A stretch of DNA of 64,000 nt from Archegozetes longisetosus (taxonomy: Eukaryota > Arthropoda > Arachnida > Sarcoptiformes > Trhypochthoniidae), in NCBI GenBank assembly GCA_018873245.2, contig JAEMBT020000003.1, positions 10,943,843 to 11,007,842 on the forward strand. Direction: 5' to 3'. This document shows positions 24,103 to 36,730 of the stretch, in pieces. Position 1 is the first letter of the stretch; the number at the start of each line of letters is the position of its first letter. A program made the translations under genes and the position numbers. The notes below the pieces were generated by a model that searched no databases, was not told where the DNA came from, and was given only the letters and a program-made list of their open reading frames with translations.

Positions 24103-26300
24103 GCTATATGAAAGCCTTGATATCAGAATTGATAAGAATTTCACGGTTTGTTTTTTGACTTTGAGTTCTTTGGGGCCTCAGAAAAATTAGATTAAGCATT
24201 AGCTGAAAGGCTACATAACTGTGTTAATCTCATATAAATCGAGCTCAATCTGTCGCAGTCATGTGCGTCAGTTCACCGTTAACTTGAAATTAAAATTAAT
24301 TTTTCTCAAGTCTCGAATGTGTTTTCTGAAACTATTCTGCTGTTTATGAATTTTCTAATCTTATTCTAGACATGAAATAAAGATGAAACATTATATTATT
24401 TTTTAAATTTTTTGCATATTCTTGCCTTAAATTTTGCAGAACTAAGTTTGAAAAACCAATTTTTGCTTTTACTTCATTCAATAGTTGTCATTAGGAGATA
24501 ATGTGTGTAAAATTGATGCCTTTAAAGCTTAATAAGTTCTCGATTTGTTTCTAGATACATATCAGAAAAGCAATTTTCAGTTACTTGAAAAGCAATGAAA
24601 AAGTTTTCTATTATGTAATCAGAAAATGTCATGGAATATTTGTTCATTATTTGATTGATAAGATCCTCACTAACTGTAGTTCTTGTACAAGATGAAAAAT
24701 ATTTTTATCAATGCCTCGATTCCTTATAAGAGCTCTCAATGATTTAATTTTGATCTAAAAAACAGATAATAGGCTTATTTTTCTAAAAAACTGTTACATG
24801 ACTTTATTTTTAATGATAGTTTAAACGTGATTTTTTTATATGAGAAACAAAATTCTAATACACTTTTCAGTTCACACGTTGAAACATCAGAAAAATTATA
24901 TATTTATTAAAGTTGTGCTTAATGTTATCATAACATGTTTACTTCCTTGGGATCTGACTAGAGATCCATGGGTTTTACTTAAAGTGGTTTTTTATCTAAT
25001 TTTCACTAAATTTCCTATTTATTGTGGTTGTCTGGCAAATCACTACTTTCTTGTCATAGAAATAGGCTAAGAAAAAGATTTACGCAAGTTTGAAAAGCAA
25101 AGAGCACAAAATTTTTCTCTCATATTGTTAAACCAGGGCAAAACAAACGACAGCTTAAAACTTACAGTTCGGTCAAAATTGATTAAATAAGGTGCCAATT
25201 CTGTACGTCTTCTTAATTATTTATCAAAAAATCTTGATTTTGCTCTAGAGATCTAGCAGACTCTCGGAAAATGAGTGACTATAAAAACTCAATCATTAAA
25301 ATTTATACACTTAAAGCTATGCAATTAACTTGAGGAAAAAATAAAATTTTCATTAGTTGTTCAACCATAATCATTTGCAATAAGTTAATTGCAAATGAAA
25401 ATTGCCTGCGATGCTAATTTAACTCTCAATTCAATTAGAAAAATTTTTAATACGAAAGCTATGGATAACTTAACGAATTAGAAAACTTTCTAGGGTTAAT
25501 CTAAAATATTCGACAAGGCTAACAATGCTATAATTTTGGCCCAAATTTTAAATTACCACGATCTTTGTGTCTAACTCTCACTTTCAATAAAATTTTGATA
25601 TAAAATACAGTTAAATTATATGAACAAGACTTGAAAGTTGGTCTATATTGTAGCTAATTAATTTTAATAAACCGTAAATTAACTAATTTATTTCGAAGGA
25701 CTTACCTAAGTATAATTAATAAATTTTTTAACATCAAACTGCTTTAATTGTAAGAATGTTCACTTTGAAGATATGCATAATTTTCTGTAATTTATACGGA
25801 AAATAAGACAAACTGATTTCTTTACATTTTAGTCAAGTGTCATAACAAGAATTTCATGTTAGCTAGCTAAATAATTGTATCATTAAATGATTGATAATAA
25901 TGCGAATGGACTATATTTTAATAATCAGTTATTGATAAATAGCTTACCATATTGGTGGTTCTCTCATCGCCTATTGACAATTATACAAATATAAATTTAT
26001 TTTGAACTTTTATTCATTAAAAATTTCTGAAAAAAATCAGCGAAAATTTGAAGCTTCTACAAAGATTTGACCCAACAGCCTGAAGACTTTGGTTGCTCAG
26101 TCGACTTTGACAGCTAGTCGAATAAGACTAAAAAGAATATAGTTATTAAAAGCTTATTTCTTCAATGAATCTTCGGTTCGCAGTTAAGTTTTACACTTTA
26201 TTGAAAATGATGACCACTTATATCTAAAGTCTGTCCAGTGGAAACTTGAAAGATACTTTAAAATTTAATCCTCAATTAATCCTTTAAAGTATTTGCGCTA
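24103..26300. other. Intergenic
   Basis: AT-rich, without a supported gene. The + ORF at 24840-25070 (76 codons) is hydrophobic and has no splice or family support. A small hairpin (CATTTGCAAT..ATTGCAAATG) lies near 25374-25400. Confidence 0.5.
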
Positions 26301-26307
26301 CTGCAAA

Positions 26308-27560
26308 AGTTTGTCAAAATAAAGTCTACCCTTTCAATCGACATCAAATTTGGCAAAATATCATTTGTAGTTTTAAAGATGAAGAAAGTTGAACGAGACG
26401 TACTTGCACAAAGAGTTGTACACTTTTATATACATAAGTGTGCTAAGAACAAAGTTCTGACATATAATCACTTCACGGCTGAAGAAATCAATTATACAAC
26501 AATTAGAAACATTATATTGAGATATGAAGAGCGTGGTACTACAACTACTAAAAGTCCACCAGGAGCTAAACTGGAGCCACAGAATCAGAATCTTGAGGAA
26601 AGGATTAAAAAAACCATCGAGAGGAATCCAAGTATTTCGTGCCGTAATGCAGCTCTTAAACTTGATATTTCCAAATCTCATTACAATAAAATTAAGCTGC
26701 ATAAATTGGGAATTAAAGCATATCGTAAAAAGTTGTCTCCGAAGTACAAAAGTGATCAAGAACTTCGCGCGAAGAAGGCCTGTCGAAGGATTTAGCGCCA
26801 TAAAGTCTTAAAAGGTTCGAAAAAGTTCTCGTCATCGATGACGAAACCTACATCTATGAAGACCCAAAACTAATTTCTGGTGTGGAGTTTTACCATTGCA
26901 AAAATCGATCTGAGGTTTCTGTGGAACAAACACTTAAAACTAAAGAAAAGTTCCCTAAAAGATATCTAATATGGTAGACGATCGACGAATATGATAATGC
27001 TTCTTCTTCGTATGTTTCTATGGGTACGATGACTGGAGAGATCTACTTAAAAGAATGCTTTAAGAAAGGTCTTCTACCGTTTATCAAAAAATATCATAAT
27101 GTGCAAGATATTGTCCTTTGGATGGACTTGGCCACTGCTCATTATAAGGCTGAAGTAATCGAATGGTTAGAAGCTAATAATATTGATTTTATTAATATGA
27201 AGGATAACGCTCCTAATGTACCACAAGCACGGCCTATAGAGAAGTCTTGGGCCATATGTAAATCAGAGTATAAGAAGCGTAAGGCTGGAGCAAAGAGTAT
27301 AAAATCAATGGCAAAAATATGGACAAATATCTCGAATAAAAAAGCAGGAGAGTCCGCACGAAAGTTAATGAAAGAAGCCAGAAGAAATCTTCCTACTTAG
27401 CTTATGGTGGGATCAGAGCGCCGTTCAAAGCCAGAAATAATTAAAACATATATAAGAGTATATTATTGCTAATTTCATGCAAATCTGTCAATATTTTATA
27501 AAGCTATTAAATTTTTAAAACTTTTTCTAGTTCCTACCGGATAGGCTTTATTGATAAGAG
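26308..27560 (+). mobile_element. Decayed Tc1/mariner (DD37E-type) transposon
   Basis: The element is defined by a broken transposase (26379-27400) and a plausible pair of ends. The left end reads TTGTCAAAATAAAGTCTACC (26311-26330); the right, reverse-complemented from 27539-27558, reads CTTATCAATAAAGCCTATCC. The ends match imperfectly, so the exact borders and TA target are uncertain. It lies between the arms of the GYG inverted duplication. Confidence 0.6.
26379..27400 (+). pseudogene. Tc1/mariner transposase, inactivated
   Basis: From ATG 26379 the frame runs 138 codons through an N-terminal helix-turn-helix region and a second DNA-binding segment (RNPSISCRNAALKLDISKS), then meets TAG at 26793. 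The reading continues in another frame from about 26815 with VLVIDDETYI (first catalytic Asp), VLWMDLATAH (second Asp) and PQARPIEKSWA (catalytic Glu). The spacing from second Asp to Glu is 37 residues, the DD37E class known from mosquitoes and other animals. A second stop, TAG at 26975, interrupts the catalytic domain. The total of one frame change and two stops means it is inactive. The Tc1-IS630 assignment is firm; the subfamily rests on counting one spacing. Confidence 0.88.
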
Positions 27561-28039
27561 CTGTGATAATCAATTTTTCGGATAGGAGAATAACATGAAA
27601 TTGACCCTTTTACTAATAGACTAAACGAATGACTACTCTGAGAAATCATGCACACTTCTAGTTAATCTAAACAAATTTTAAATTTTACTTAACTTGAGTA
27701 AGACCTTGATTTCCAGCAGTGCAGGTAGAATTCTTCTGAGCTAAACATCATTTCTAGTTTTCGCAGAGAACTTATCGATAAATTTTTAATGCTTCCATAA
27801 AGATGTCTTGATCTTTAGTTATTTAAGAGGTAACTCTGAGATAAAATCTCAACTGCTTAGCGCGAAGATATTTATGATGACAAATTTTATGAAATAAGCA
27901 ACAAATTATGTAATTCTTATTCAATTTTTAAAACAAATTTCTTACAAAAGATTTTTTACAATAGATTAAAAATTAATCACCTGCTTGAATAGAATTTGAA
28001 TATCTTGTAAAATCGCTTTGGTCTACTTTTTCCGAGTCC
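27561..28039. other. Intergenic
   Basis: Nothing recognised between the decayed transposon and duplication arm B. Confidence 0.5.
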
Positions 28040-28507
28040 AGTTAATTAATTTTAAATTTAATAAATTCTGGTAGAATTCAAATTTAAGAACTTTAAGCAT
28101 TAGTAATTTATTCTACAGAGGAGTTTGTCTCTTTCCCGTATTGTCACAAATCAGACATGCACTTGAAATCAAATGTATTGGCTCTAAATATTGCATTACT
28201 GAATAGAATTATTGAATGTGATTCGCAACAATAAGGGACAAAAGGGAGAAAGGTCTCATCGTATAAACTGTAATGAAATGAGAAGACTTGAATTATCAAT
28301 AATTTCGATTGTTTATTTATTTGTTAGATCAAATGAGAGCTTTGCTTCTATTTAAACAATACGGAGTATTAAAAAAATGAAAATTTTATACAAAAATATA
28401 GGAATGATGTCTAAATCTTTTGGAAGAAATGGCAGTTTTCTTTATCCAGTGATAAATTTTTAGGTATTGTATCGAATCGGTCAGTAGTTGTTTAAGTAGT
28501 GAATTGT

Positions 28508-29002
28508 TTATTTATAATAGCCATAACCTCCATAAGATTTGCCATAACCACCATATCCACCAAGACCATAACCGAGACCATAACCGAGACCATAACCGCC
28601 ATAACCTCTATAACCATAGCCTAGTCCACGATAGCCAAGACCATAGCCAAGACCATAACCTCCATAGCCTCCATAGCCTCCATAGCCTAATCCACGATAG
28701 CCGAGACCATAGCCAAGACCATAACCTCCATAACCTCCATAGCCTCCATAGCCTAATCCACGATAGCCGAGACCATAGCCAAGACCATAGCCTCCATAGC
28801 CGAGACCATAGCCTCCATAATAAGTAGCAAAGGATGCGGTGACACAGACCAAGAAAGCGACAACGGTCTGAAAAAAACAGTCGGAATATGAAGTATATAA
28901 ATTTTGAAAATTGACTAAAAATTGCTCTATTTAGGAAATCAAAAGATTTATGATAGAAAATCCAACACTTCCATCTGAGAGAATGCTTACCAAGAATTTC
29001 AT
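28508..29002 (-). CDS. Secreted Gly-Tyr-rich (GYG) protein
   Basis: Minus-strand exons 29002-28991 (MKFL, donor GTAAGC) and 28867-28508, giving 123 residues. The signal peptide is MKFLTVVAFLVCVTASFA. The rest is GYG, GLGY and YRGLGY repeats, with about three copies of a 22-residue unit (66-nt period; unit starts near 28621, 28687 and 28753) and a YGGYGYYK tail. It is the inverted paralogue of the gene at 17214 and has gained length by repeat expansion. TTTATTTATTTG near 28314-28326 gives AATAAA signals on the coding strand. Cuticle or antimicrobial roles are both possible; the sequence does not decide. Confidence 0.87.
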
Positions 29003-29087
29003 TTTTGAGACGAGTATGGTTTAGGTAACTTTTAGTGATCTAAAGATACTTAAGCTTATGAGTGATCTGATACAGTTTAGATGAACC

Positions 29088-29096
29088 CTTTTTATA
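29088..29096 (-). promoter_or_regulatory. TATA box of the GYG gene at 29002
   Basis: TATAAAAAG followed by GG on the minus strand, about 86 bases upstream of the ATG. It is conserved with the box of the paralogue at 17122. Confidence 0.7.
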
Positions 29097-32055
29097 CTAA
29101 AAATTTTCTTAGCCTTGGATTTACGAATTAATGAAGAAAAGACTATACCTATAATAAAACTTTTGACATTGAAAGTTGAATTTTAGAGGCCTTTCTCCTA
29201 AAAAAAAATTCTCTAATATTCGTACTCTTCTCGAATAATCAAAGGGCTGGATTGAGATCAAAATCTAAGATATTATTCGTTTTTTAATTTAAATTTTTTA
29301 TTATTTTTGGCGTTAAGAACATTCTTAAGTAATTTTCTATTAATACTACTGCCAAACTGTCTATTCATCCTTCAAAATGTCATTTAGCGGGCATTTATTT
29401 AATCATTGAAACCCTAATTGATTAAAAGTAGCGATCTTCTAGACTAATTAATATACAAAACGCAGTAATCATCAGTAATAAGATTTAGTTGCTCACAGAA
29501 TGCTACTATTTTTGAAATAAAGTTTTCGGTCTCAATAGAAATGTTTTACTTTAAGAATTTTGTCAAATAAAATAATTTTCCGAATCAAAAGGTTTTTTTG
29601 AGTATTTTTTGAACTAGACTTTCAGATTTTGAGTGATTTATGAGACTTGAATAGTGATTACTCTAAGGTACGATTGATTATTAATATATGTTTTGAACAA
29701 AAACTATATCATTATCCAATATGAAAGCTTGAAATTGAATACCATCTATCAAGATTTGACAGAAGCTTATGATTGAGTAATTAATGCATAGATACTGATA
29801 TTGGACCTAATTGAATGCTTAATTTCCTTTTTCAGTCATAAAGTTATTTTGAAAGATTCATTTTCAGCTTTTTATTCCTCAAGCACTAAATTTCAATTCG
29901 TATTATATTTTTAAAATTTGTTTACTAGTTATTCTGTGTGAGCCTCTACAAGTTTAGTTTGTGCATGCTTTTTGTCAAGATCAAAATCTGTTTGACAGAA
30001 TATAAATTTAAGAAAATATTGAATTACTTTTATTTTTATAGATTAAAAGCAATAGATGTTTTGCTAAACTTTTTAATTATAGGTTTATTGGTTATAAACC
30101 AATGAAATAAAATGCATTCTAGTTGTACTATGAAAATATCACATTAAGAAAGAATAAAAGTTTTGCAGAGTAACAAAACATAATCAATACTGTAAAAAAG
30201 TCACTTTCATTTCTATAGATTTTTTAGCGACTAAAGTGTTTTTCTAATCAATATAGGAAGTCAAGGTCTTTTTCCTTTTTAAAAATTAATTTGTGATTTT
30301 ATATTCGAAGGATTGAACAATTTTATGTCTCAGGTTTTATAAATCACTTCGTGACTACCTTTGAGGACGTAAAATGCATTCCGAATGGTTTTAAATATCA
30401 ATTCGAGATAAGAAAAACCTATCGATCCGGTCAAATGTGAATTAAATGCAACTTTCGATAGATACTGCGTAAAGATTCATCCGAGATACAGGCAATCAAA
30501 AAATTTTCCGGGATGAAACTTAGGAAAAAATGATTCTTTCTTTAAATAGTAATTTTTAAGCAACTTTCAAGTAGGAGTTAATATTAACATTCATACAAAG
30601 CAATTACAAATTTATAAATTGATGAAAAACAATAACTTTTTTCATAAAATAAATCAAATTTTTGAGATATTATGAAGCTGTAAATGTGAAATTTTTATCG
30701 TTTCATTTAAACAAAACTTAAATAGTTGAAAATAATTTCTATTTTATTGAAAAAGACTACTTTATTGCGAGTGATTTCATATGAAACAATATGACGTAGA
30801 TTCATCCTATTCAATTTGTTAATTATAAAAGATGAAATGAAGATCCCAGGAAGGTCAATCCTTTTTATTGAGCTCTATTCAAAATGGTCAGAGTTTGAGC
30901 TTGAAATAAATCAGACTAAAACTTTAATTACTTTCCCTTGGAATTTGAAAAAAGTTGTTTTGATTAGCTTATTTTGATCAGTTCTTTACCAATGCATATA
31001 CAGAACTTCATGAAAATTTCGGATCTTCATTTGAAAATTAAAGTTTTGAAAGATATTCTCTTCTCGCAAGTGAGAGAACGCTTAAAACTTGTCGAAACTT
31101 CAAGAATAGATTGTTTGCAGTATCATAAATACTAATCTTAATTACGGAATGTTAATATCTTCTCAATTGCTTTTTATACAAAAATCTATACTTCAAAAAT
31201 AAATTTTATTTGAGAACTTTTTGAAGACTTCTTAGCTGAATAAATAATTGTAAAATTGATTAACTAATAAAGAGCTCGAGTCACGCCAATCCCTCTTTGA
31301 AGAGAAAGTTACTCAATTAATTTTGTCTCAGTTTAAGATTGACGTTTGCGTTGCATTTAAGGAAACTATTGCAGTAGTGGCACTACAGTATGTTTTTCTA
31401 GATTTCAATCTAAAATTAAAGCATTTAAATATGTTAGCTAATAGTTTAGCCTTCGTTTTTGGTTATGTATTATTAATCTGATATGATCCTCTTTCAAGGT
31501 TTATCTTCAATCATTGGTCTAGTACTAGTTTCATAATTGATGAGTTATCATAACTCTCAAGTTTGAAAAATGAAATCAATTTGTTGGCATAGCACCACTT
31601 TTAAAGTTGATCTCTATCTTCACTTGCGTTGTATTTGAAATACTGTTATATAGAAAATAATTATTAAAATATTGATTAGCTTGAAATCACTTCAGTTCAA
31701 GTTTATCATCGAAATAACTAATATTGAATGAAGTGCTATGGAAAGCATTGTTGGAGTGCAGTCCATCCCAAAAAGTTAGCATTAATACCAGATTGATCCT
31801 TGATGTGTTGGATAAGAGACTAAAGCATACCAGAGATGAGATATCAATTTTGAAACAATCGTAACTGATTTATAGGATAAACACAGCTTATTTAATAATG
31901 ATATGAAAAACAGTAAGCCATAAAATCATTATGACTAATTAGATCTGTTTATAATAATTTTCAAAATAAAATCTAGTTTTTTAAACTATGAGGCACTTTT
32001 CTAGTTATAGCCTTTCATCATCTTTTACGTTAATATTGCTCAATTTTTATTAAAA

Positions 32056-32146
32056 AGTGCCCAACAAGTTATTTGTTCATTCATATAATCGTTTAAATAA
32101 ATATTTAAAAATATTTAACACACATCTGAATAAGTTGTTGGGCGCT
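32056..32146. repeat. 91-bp inverted repeat
   Basis: The ends AGTGCCCAACAAGTTATT and AGCGCCCAACAACTTATT (reverse complement) match at 16 of 18 positions. The middle contains a further small hairpin (AAATATTTAAAAATATTT). It is probably a minimal transposon remnant; the flanks show no certain duplication. Confidence 0.6.
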
Positions 32147-32354
32147 GAAGTGTATCTTCTCTAGATTAATAAGTACATAACTTTGTGGGAAAAGTAGTAT
32201 TCGTAGGAAAGTCAAAACTTTTGCAATAAATCTATCTCTTGATTAGCAGCATTTTTATTAGTGAATGTGTGTCAAAATGGCTGTCTATCTAATTTCTAAA
32301 CAATTTGAACTATTACTAGCTTTTATGTTGAACTTTGGCAGTATTTTTGCAAAA

Positions 32355-32451
32355 CGTGCTGACCCAACCTTATTTCAATTTAAAAATATATGGTCGCTTA
32401 TGTAAGCTTATTTTCAGTACTTTTTCATTGTGTAAGCTTAGGTCAGCACGA
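32355..32451. repeat. Small inverted repeat with CGTGCTGACC ends
   Basis: CGTGCTGACC near 32356 pairs exactly with GGTCAGCACG near 32442, with weaker matching beyond. The interior carries GTAAGCTTA twice. It may be a short non-autonomous element. Confidence 0.45.
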
Positions 32452-33397
32452 GTTGAGGCAACACAGCATCTATTTTATTACAATTAAAACATTACGTAAG
32501 CAAATGATATTTATTAATAGTCTTCTGTCACTGGATTTAAGTGAGAAATCACGAATTTTAGCTCTAAAAACGCGAGCTCGGTGTTCAACCTTTAAACTTA
32601 ACAGTTCATATGAATGTCTTTCTTTTATTAAAATAATCTTAATGGCTCACGTTATTGTTTATAAATAGGCGGAACTAATGTGTAGATTAACGTAAAAACC
32701 ATAGAATAGTTTATTGGTATATATTAACGTATAAGGCATGCAAACATACTAGAAAATGCAGTTAAATGATAAGTATCCAAATAAATTTTGCTTTTTAATT
32801 AGTTCTAATAACTACATGTGTCAAACCCAAAATAATTGAAGCAAACTAATTACAAAATATCAATTTCAATGCCGTCCAGTTCTCCTAAAACTAGATAAAG
32901 AAGTCTAATAAGTCCATAATTATTCTAAACACAAGCAGGAACTTTTCCGCACAAATTATAATAATTACGAACATTTTAGTGTATGAGAGATCATATTATC
33001 TGATTTGCAAAAGTGAAAGCGTACTCAAATATTAATTAATGCACATTATAACTGATTACATACTAGTTTCCTAGAAATTACAGATTTTATTGCAACGATA
33101 GAGTAATATTTTCGTAAGAACGACAGACATGACAGAAATATCTTTTGTCTATTGGAAAAATTGTTTACCGTCAACTAAGGATTGAAAGAGTGTTCAAAAT
33201 TAGATAAAGAAAAAGATAAGTTAACCTTAAATAAGGACAAACCGAAAGGTTAGAAACAAAAAGCTCAGTAAAAAGTAAAACTTGTTTTTCTGAACAATTC
33301 ATGCGTTGAACAATGCAACCATTCCATTAAATTATGAAAACATGACTTTCAATTGACTAATGATAGAAAATAGGGCACTTTTATTAAAGCAAAAAAG

Positions 33398-33407
33398 TAT
33401 ATATAAG
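33398..33407 (+). promoter_or_regulatory. TATA box of the secreted-protein gene at 33487
   Basis: GTATATATAAG about 80 bases upstream of the start codon, followed by a plausible start region. Confidence 0.6.
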
Positions 33408-33486
33408 AACAAAACCAGAAGTGAAAAACTTTAAACCTTAAACTTTTACTGTTTTATTAACTTTTGCGAAGACTGTAGTCTTGAAA

Positions 33487-34605
33487 ATGTTCAAAAAAGT
33501 CGTTGTTTTAATGTTACTTTCGTTAGTTTTGATTGTGAATGTTGCTTATGGACAACAAACTGGATCACTGCCTCAAATTCCAGGCAACCAACAGTCCGAC
33601 TACTGGCATACTAACAATCCATTAAAATCAATTGAAAATCGAGGTATCGTTTCTTTCTATTGATTTTTCAGAAATTTTCTTCAAGATTAGTTAGTTTTTA
33701 TTCATATGCCACCAAAGGAAAGTTTTAACTTGATGCCAATTTGGGGCAAAACTTTCTTCTGCAAGTGATTAATGACTGTCGAGTGAAAGTCACTTTGAAA
33801 AGACTTTCTTTTAGCAATGCTCAAGTTCAGACCTAGAATAACAAGTTGTTTGTGTCAACTTTCAGTTTGTAAGACACTTAGATCCTATAAGTATTTAAAA
33901 ATACATATCTATAGCTATGTGAAAGACGAGGTGTTTTTCTAATAGCGCACTCAAATCTTGTTTCTACGGGGTATAAATGTCTCGAAGTATCATAAAATTG
34001 AACGAGTAAATGATTGAGACTGTTTTTTCTACAGCTAAAAATATTACTATTGAACTAGTCTAGACTACTTTATCTAGACTGCTTAAGGCATTTTAGGTTA
34101 TATTCATTCATTTTTTTAGTTAGCGGTAAAATAGCTCATAATTCATATTAACTTTCATCAGTTTAATAAAAAGTTAAATTATTTTGCCTCATGTTAGCAC
34201 GAGTCATAAATAATGTACTTTAATGCGTAAAAATGGATAACTTTTACGACCTTTATTCTGAACACAAAAAAAGAAATTATTTCTTAATTTTGAGTTATTT
34301 CTAGCATTTATGACTTGACTAAATGCAAGAATAATTGTTTTGTTTTACTTCCTAAAGGTTATTATCAGAACCATTATCAAAATAGCGACAATCAACCAAA
34401 TCCATTTCCTCAATCGTTTGACGACAAGTCCAATATTGGTATTAATAGAAATTACGGCAACGACTATGACAATGATTATGAAACGCAAAACTTTGATTAT
34501 AGCGACATAAGTGGTAGTCAAGGCTTTGATCCATTCAAGTTTATTGGCGATGGTGTTGGGGATAATTTAGATTATAGTTCTTTTACTGAATTGAAACGAG
34601 CTTAA
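33487..34605 (+). CDS. Small secreted acidic protein, unknown function
   Basis: Two exons, 33487-33643 and 34358-34605, join in phase (ENR|GYYQNHYQ) for 134 residues. The start is the first in-frame ATG after the TATA box. The signal peptide is MFKKVVVLMLLSLVLIVNVA with cleavage probably before YGQQ. The mature part is rich in Asn, Asp, Gln, Tyr and Pro, with an acidic stretch (NYGNDYDNDYETQNFDYSD) and no Cys. It looks intrinsically disordered. I do not recognise a family. An AATAAA lies near 34691. Secreted, salivary or matrix roles are all possible. Confidence 0.8.
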
Positions 34606-35593
34606 AAATATTGTAAATTATAAAACTAATTATTTAAATATTTGATTGTGTAGAATAATGGCCCTTATTTGTTAACTCACTATTTATTCAAATAAAACTT
34701 AAAATGTCAATTGTTCCCAAACCAAAGGCATTATGAGATGAGAAAATCGCAGACAATAGTTTTCTACTTTTCTTAAGTTCAAATTAACTTGAATTAGCTG
34801 GCATAATGTTTCAAAGTATTGTCACTTGTTTCCAGAGTTGAGCCATAGATTTCGCGTTAGACTTGGTGTAAATAATAAAGTGTTCTTAGATTTTTAGTGT
34901 GCAATAAGCCAGAAGATTGGACCTGCGTGAGACAAACTTCAACTAATTTATGAAATCGTAATTAAATTTGTTCAGTTTATTAAATAACTAATAAAATAAT
35001 GAACGAAGAATGAAGGTGAACATAAGACTCCTAACCTATAATATGAGCATGATCATACTAATTCTAGACTTAGGAAGTGTAGAACCGAATATTGTAATGA
35101 AATTGTTGTATTGTTAATTTCACAATCTATTAAAGGTAGAGACTCAGTATTGTTGCGTATCTATAGTTTACATTTAAGTTTGATTAGATTTATGAAGAGA
35201 TTTAGAGTTTTCTAAGTTTATCTTACTAGCAATTACATAAATTCGTTGTTGAACTCCATTTTATAAAGTATTGTTACAGAACGTGCTTTCTTTCAATATT
35301 AAATTATTTATGTATCGTATTGAAGCAGTTATTTTACAACTCAAAGAAATTGTTTATAAGTTGTTACTCGATTAGGTCTTTAGAAATTTGATGCAAAAAC
35401 AATTGTGTAATTCAAAATAAAAGAATTTCAGATGTGTTTGATTTCTAAGCACTTGTCATAAATGTCATTCAAGCAGTTGTCGCTCAATCTAACAAAAAAT
35501 TTATACAGATTCTTAATTTAGTCAAACTACAACACAAGTTAGCCTTTTAAATAAGTTTAACAATTATTAGATTATAAATCGGCTCAAGTCAAC
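34606..35593. other. Intergenic
   Basis: Nothing beyond the poly(A) region of the upstream gene and AT-rich DNA. A TTATAAAT at 35572-35579 lies only about 15 bases before the next start codon, so I do not call it a promoter. Confidence 0.5.
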
Positions 35594-36730
35594 ATGAATT
35601 TAGCGATGGCTAGCTTTAGAGTGAAAAGTTGCTCAATTTTCATAAGTTTTATAATCGTTTTATTGGTAAAAGTTGAGACTCAAGTCGTAACAGACAGAAT
35701 ATTAATGTCTTTCAAGTATTTATCTGGCCTTATTAACAACAATAAGGATGGAATGTCTATCAAAACTCGGTACCAAAATATGGATCTAAGTGTTGGTCAA
35801 AGGTATAATCAATGTTAGCTTGTAGAAATCTCTGAGCAAAGAATTTTTCAAGATAATTTTTAATTAAATGTTTTGAGATTTTTACATTAAAAATCAGACA
35901 ATTATTCTAACAAACAACAAGCGACCAAACTATTTATTGTCATCAATTGAAATAAAAATTTTTAAAGCTTTTTAAGTTACACAACTTATACCCTTTATCG
36001 ACGTAGATTAAAATCTAAAATTTCGTCAAACGATTCATAATTAACTACATAATTAAATGCCCGATAACCTCATTTGCTGCTAAGTTACATATTATTAACT
36101 GATTGGAAAAAAATTATTTACAGATATTTGGAAACAAGATATCTACTATTTGCTTCTAAAAATGTTTCAGATGAATATCAGGTTAAGCTAGATTTTAGTG
36201 GTCAATCATCTATCGGTTTATCGCAATCACCTGACATTGGTTTTGAAACTGTATGTCTTCAGTGCTTCAATGAAGATGTCGATTGTCTAATATCTGTTAA
36301 TAAATGTGTTGAAACCATGAGCCAGTACTGGACGGTTAATATAAAACAGAATCAAATTGATTGGAATGAAAGAAAAGTCTACTTTTCAATTTATAGCAAG
36401 CTATATCCTGATAAATGTTTAACAGCTGTGACTGGAAATTGCAATGAATATAAGCTTAAGATTGAAGGCTCTTATTTAAAAAAATTTATTAAGTTTATCA
36501 AAGGAATAATAAGTTATACAAGTCTTCAAATTTTGAAATTATGTAAATTAAATACAGGGATTAGCGATTCAATTATCGAGAAAAAACTTGAAACCGACAA
36601 AATTTTTGTATTCAAGTTAATGGATTGTAATGCAAGTGATGAACAGTCATTTTATTTTGATCAAAATTACGAAGACTTGTTCAATCAGTTCAATGATTTT
36701 GATGTAGAGTTGAATCGCGAAGAATTATAA
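35594..36730 (+). CDS. Secreted Cys-containing protein, unknown function
   Basis: Exons 35594-35802 and 36124-36730 join in phase 2 (VGQ|R|YLETRYLLF) for 271 residues. A hydrophobic N-terminal segment (SCSIFISFIIVLLVKVETQ) is a signal peptide. The mature chain has nine Cys, including clusters CLQC, DCLISVNKC and CLTAVTGNC, pointing to an extracellular disulfide-bonded fold. The C-terminus is acidic and Phe-rich. AATAAATAAA near 36760 follows the stop. It is next to and co-oriented with another secreted-protein gene but not similar to it. No family was recognised. Confidence 0.78.

Larger units (their letters stand above)
28040..29665 (-). repeat. Inverted segmental duplication, arm B
   Basis: Reverse-complement counterpart of 16180-18070, containing the GYG gene 29002-28508. 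Correspondence runs from about 28040 (downstream of that gene) to about 29665 (upstream of it). Arm spacing is about 10 kb. The three TA-target elements found between the arms are absent from both, so duplication and insertion are separate events. Confidence 0.8.
29666..33390. other. Gene-free AT-rich region
   Basis: No gene is supported. Two small inverted repeats (32056-32146 and 32355-32451) are listed separately. An ORF at 32390-32668 starts inside the second of these and shows no family similarity. Confidence 0.55.
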
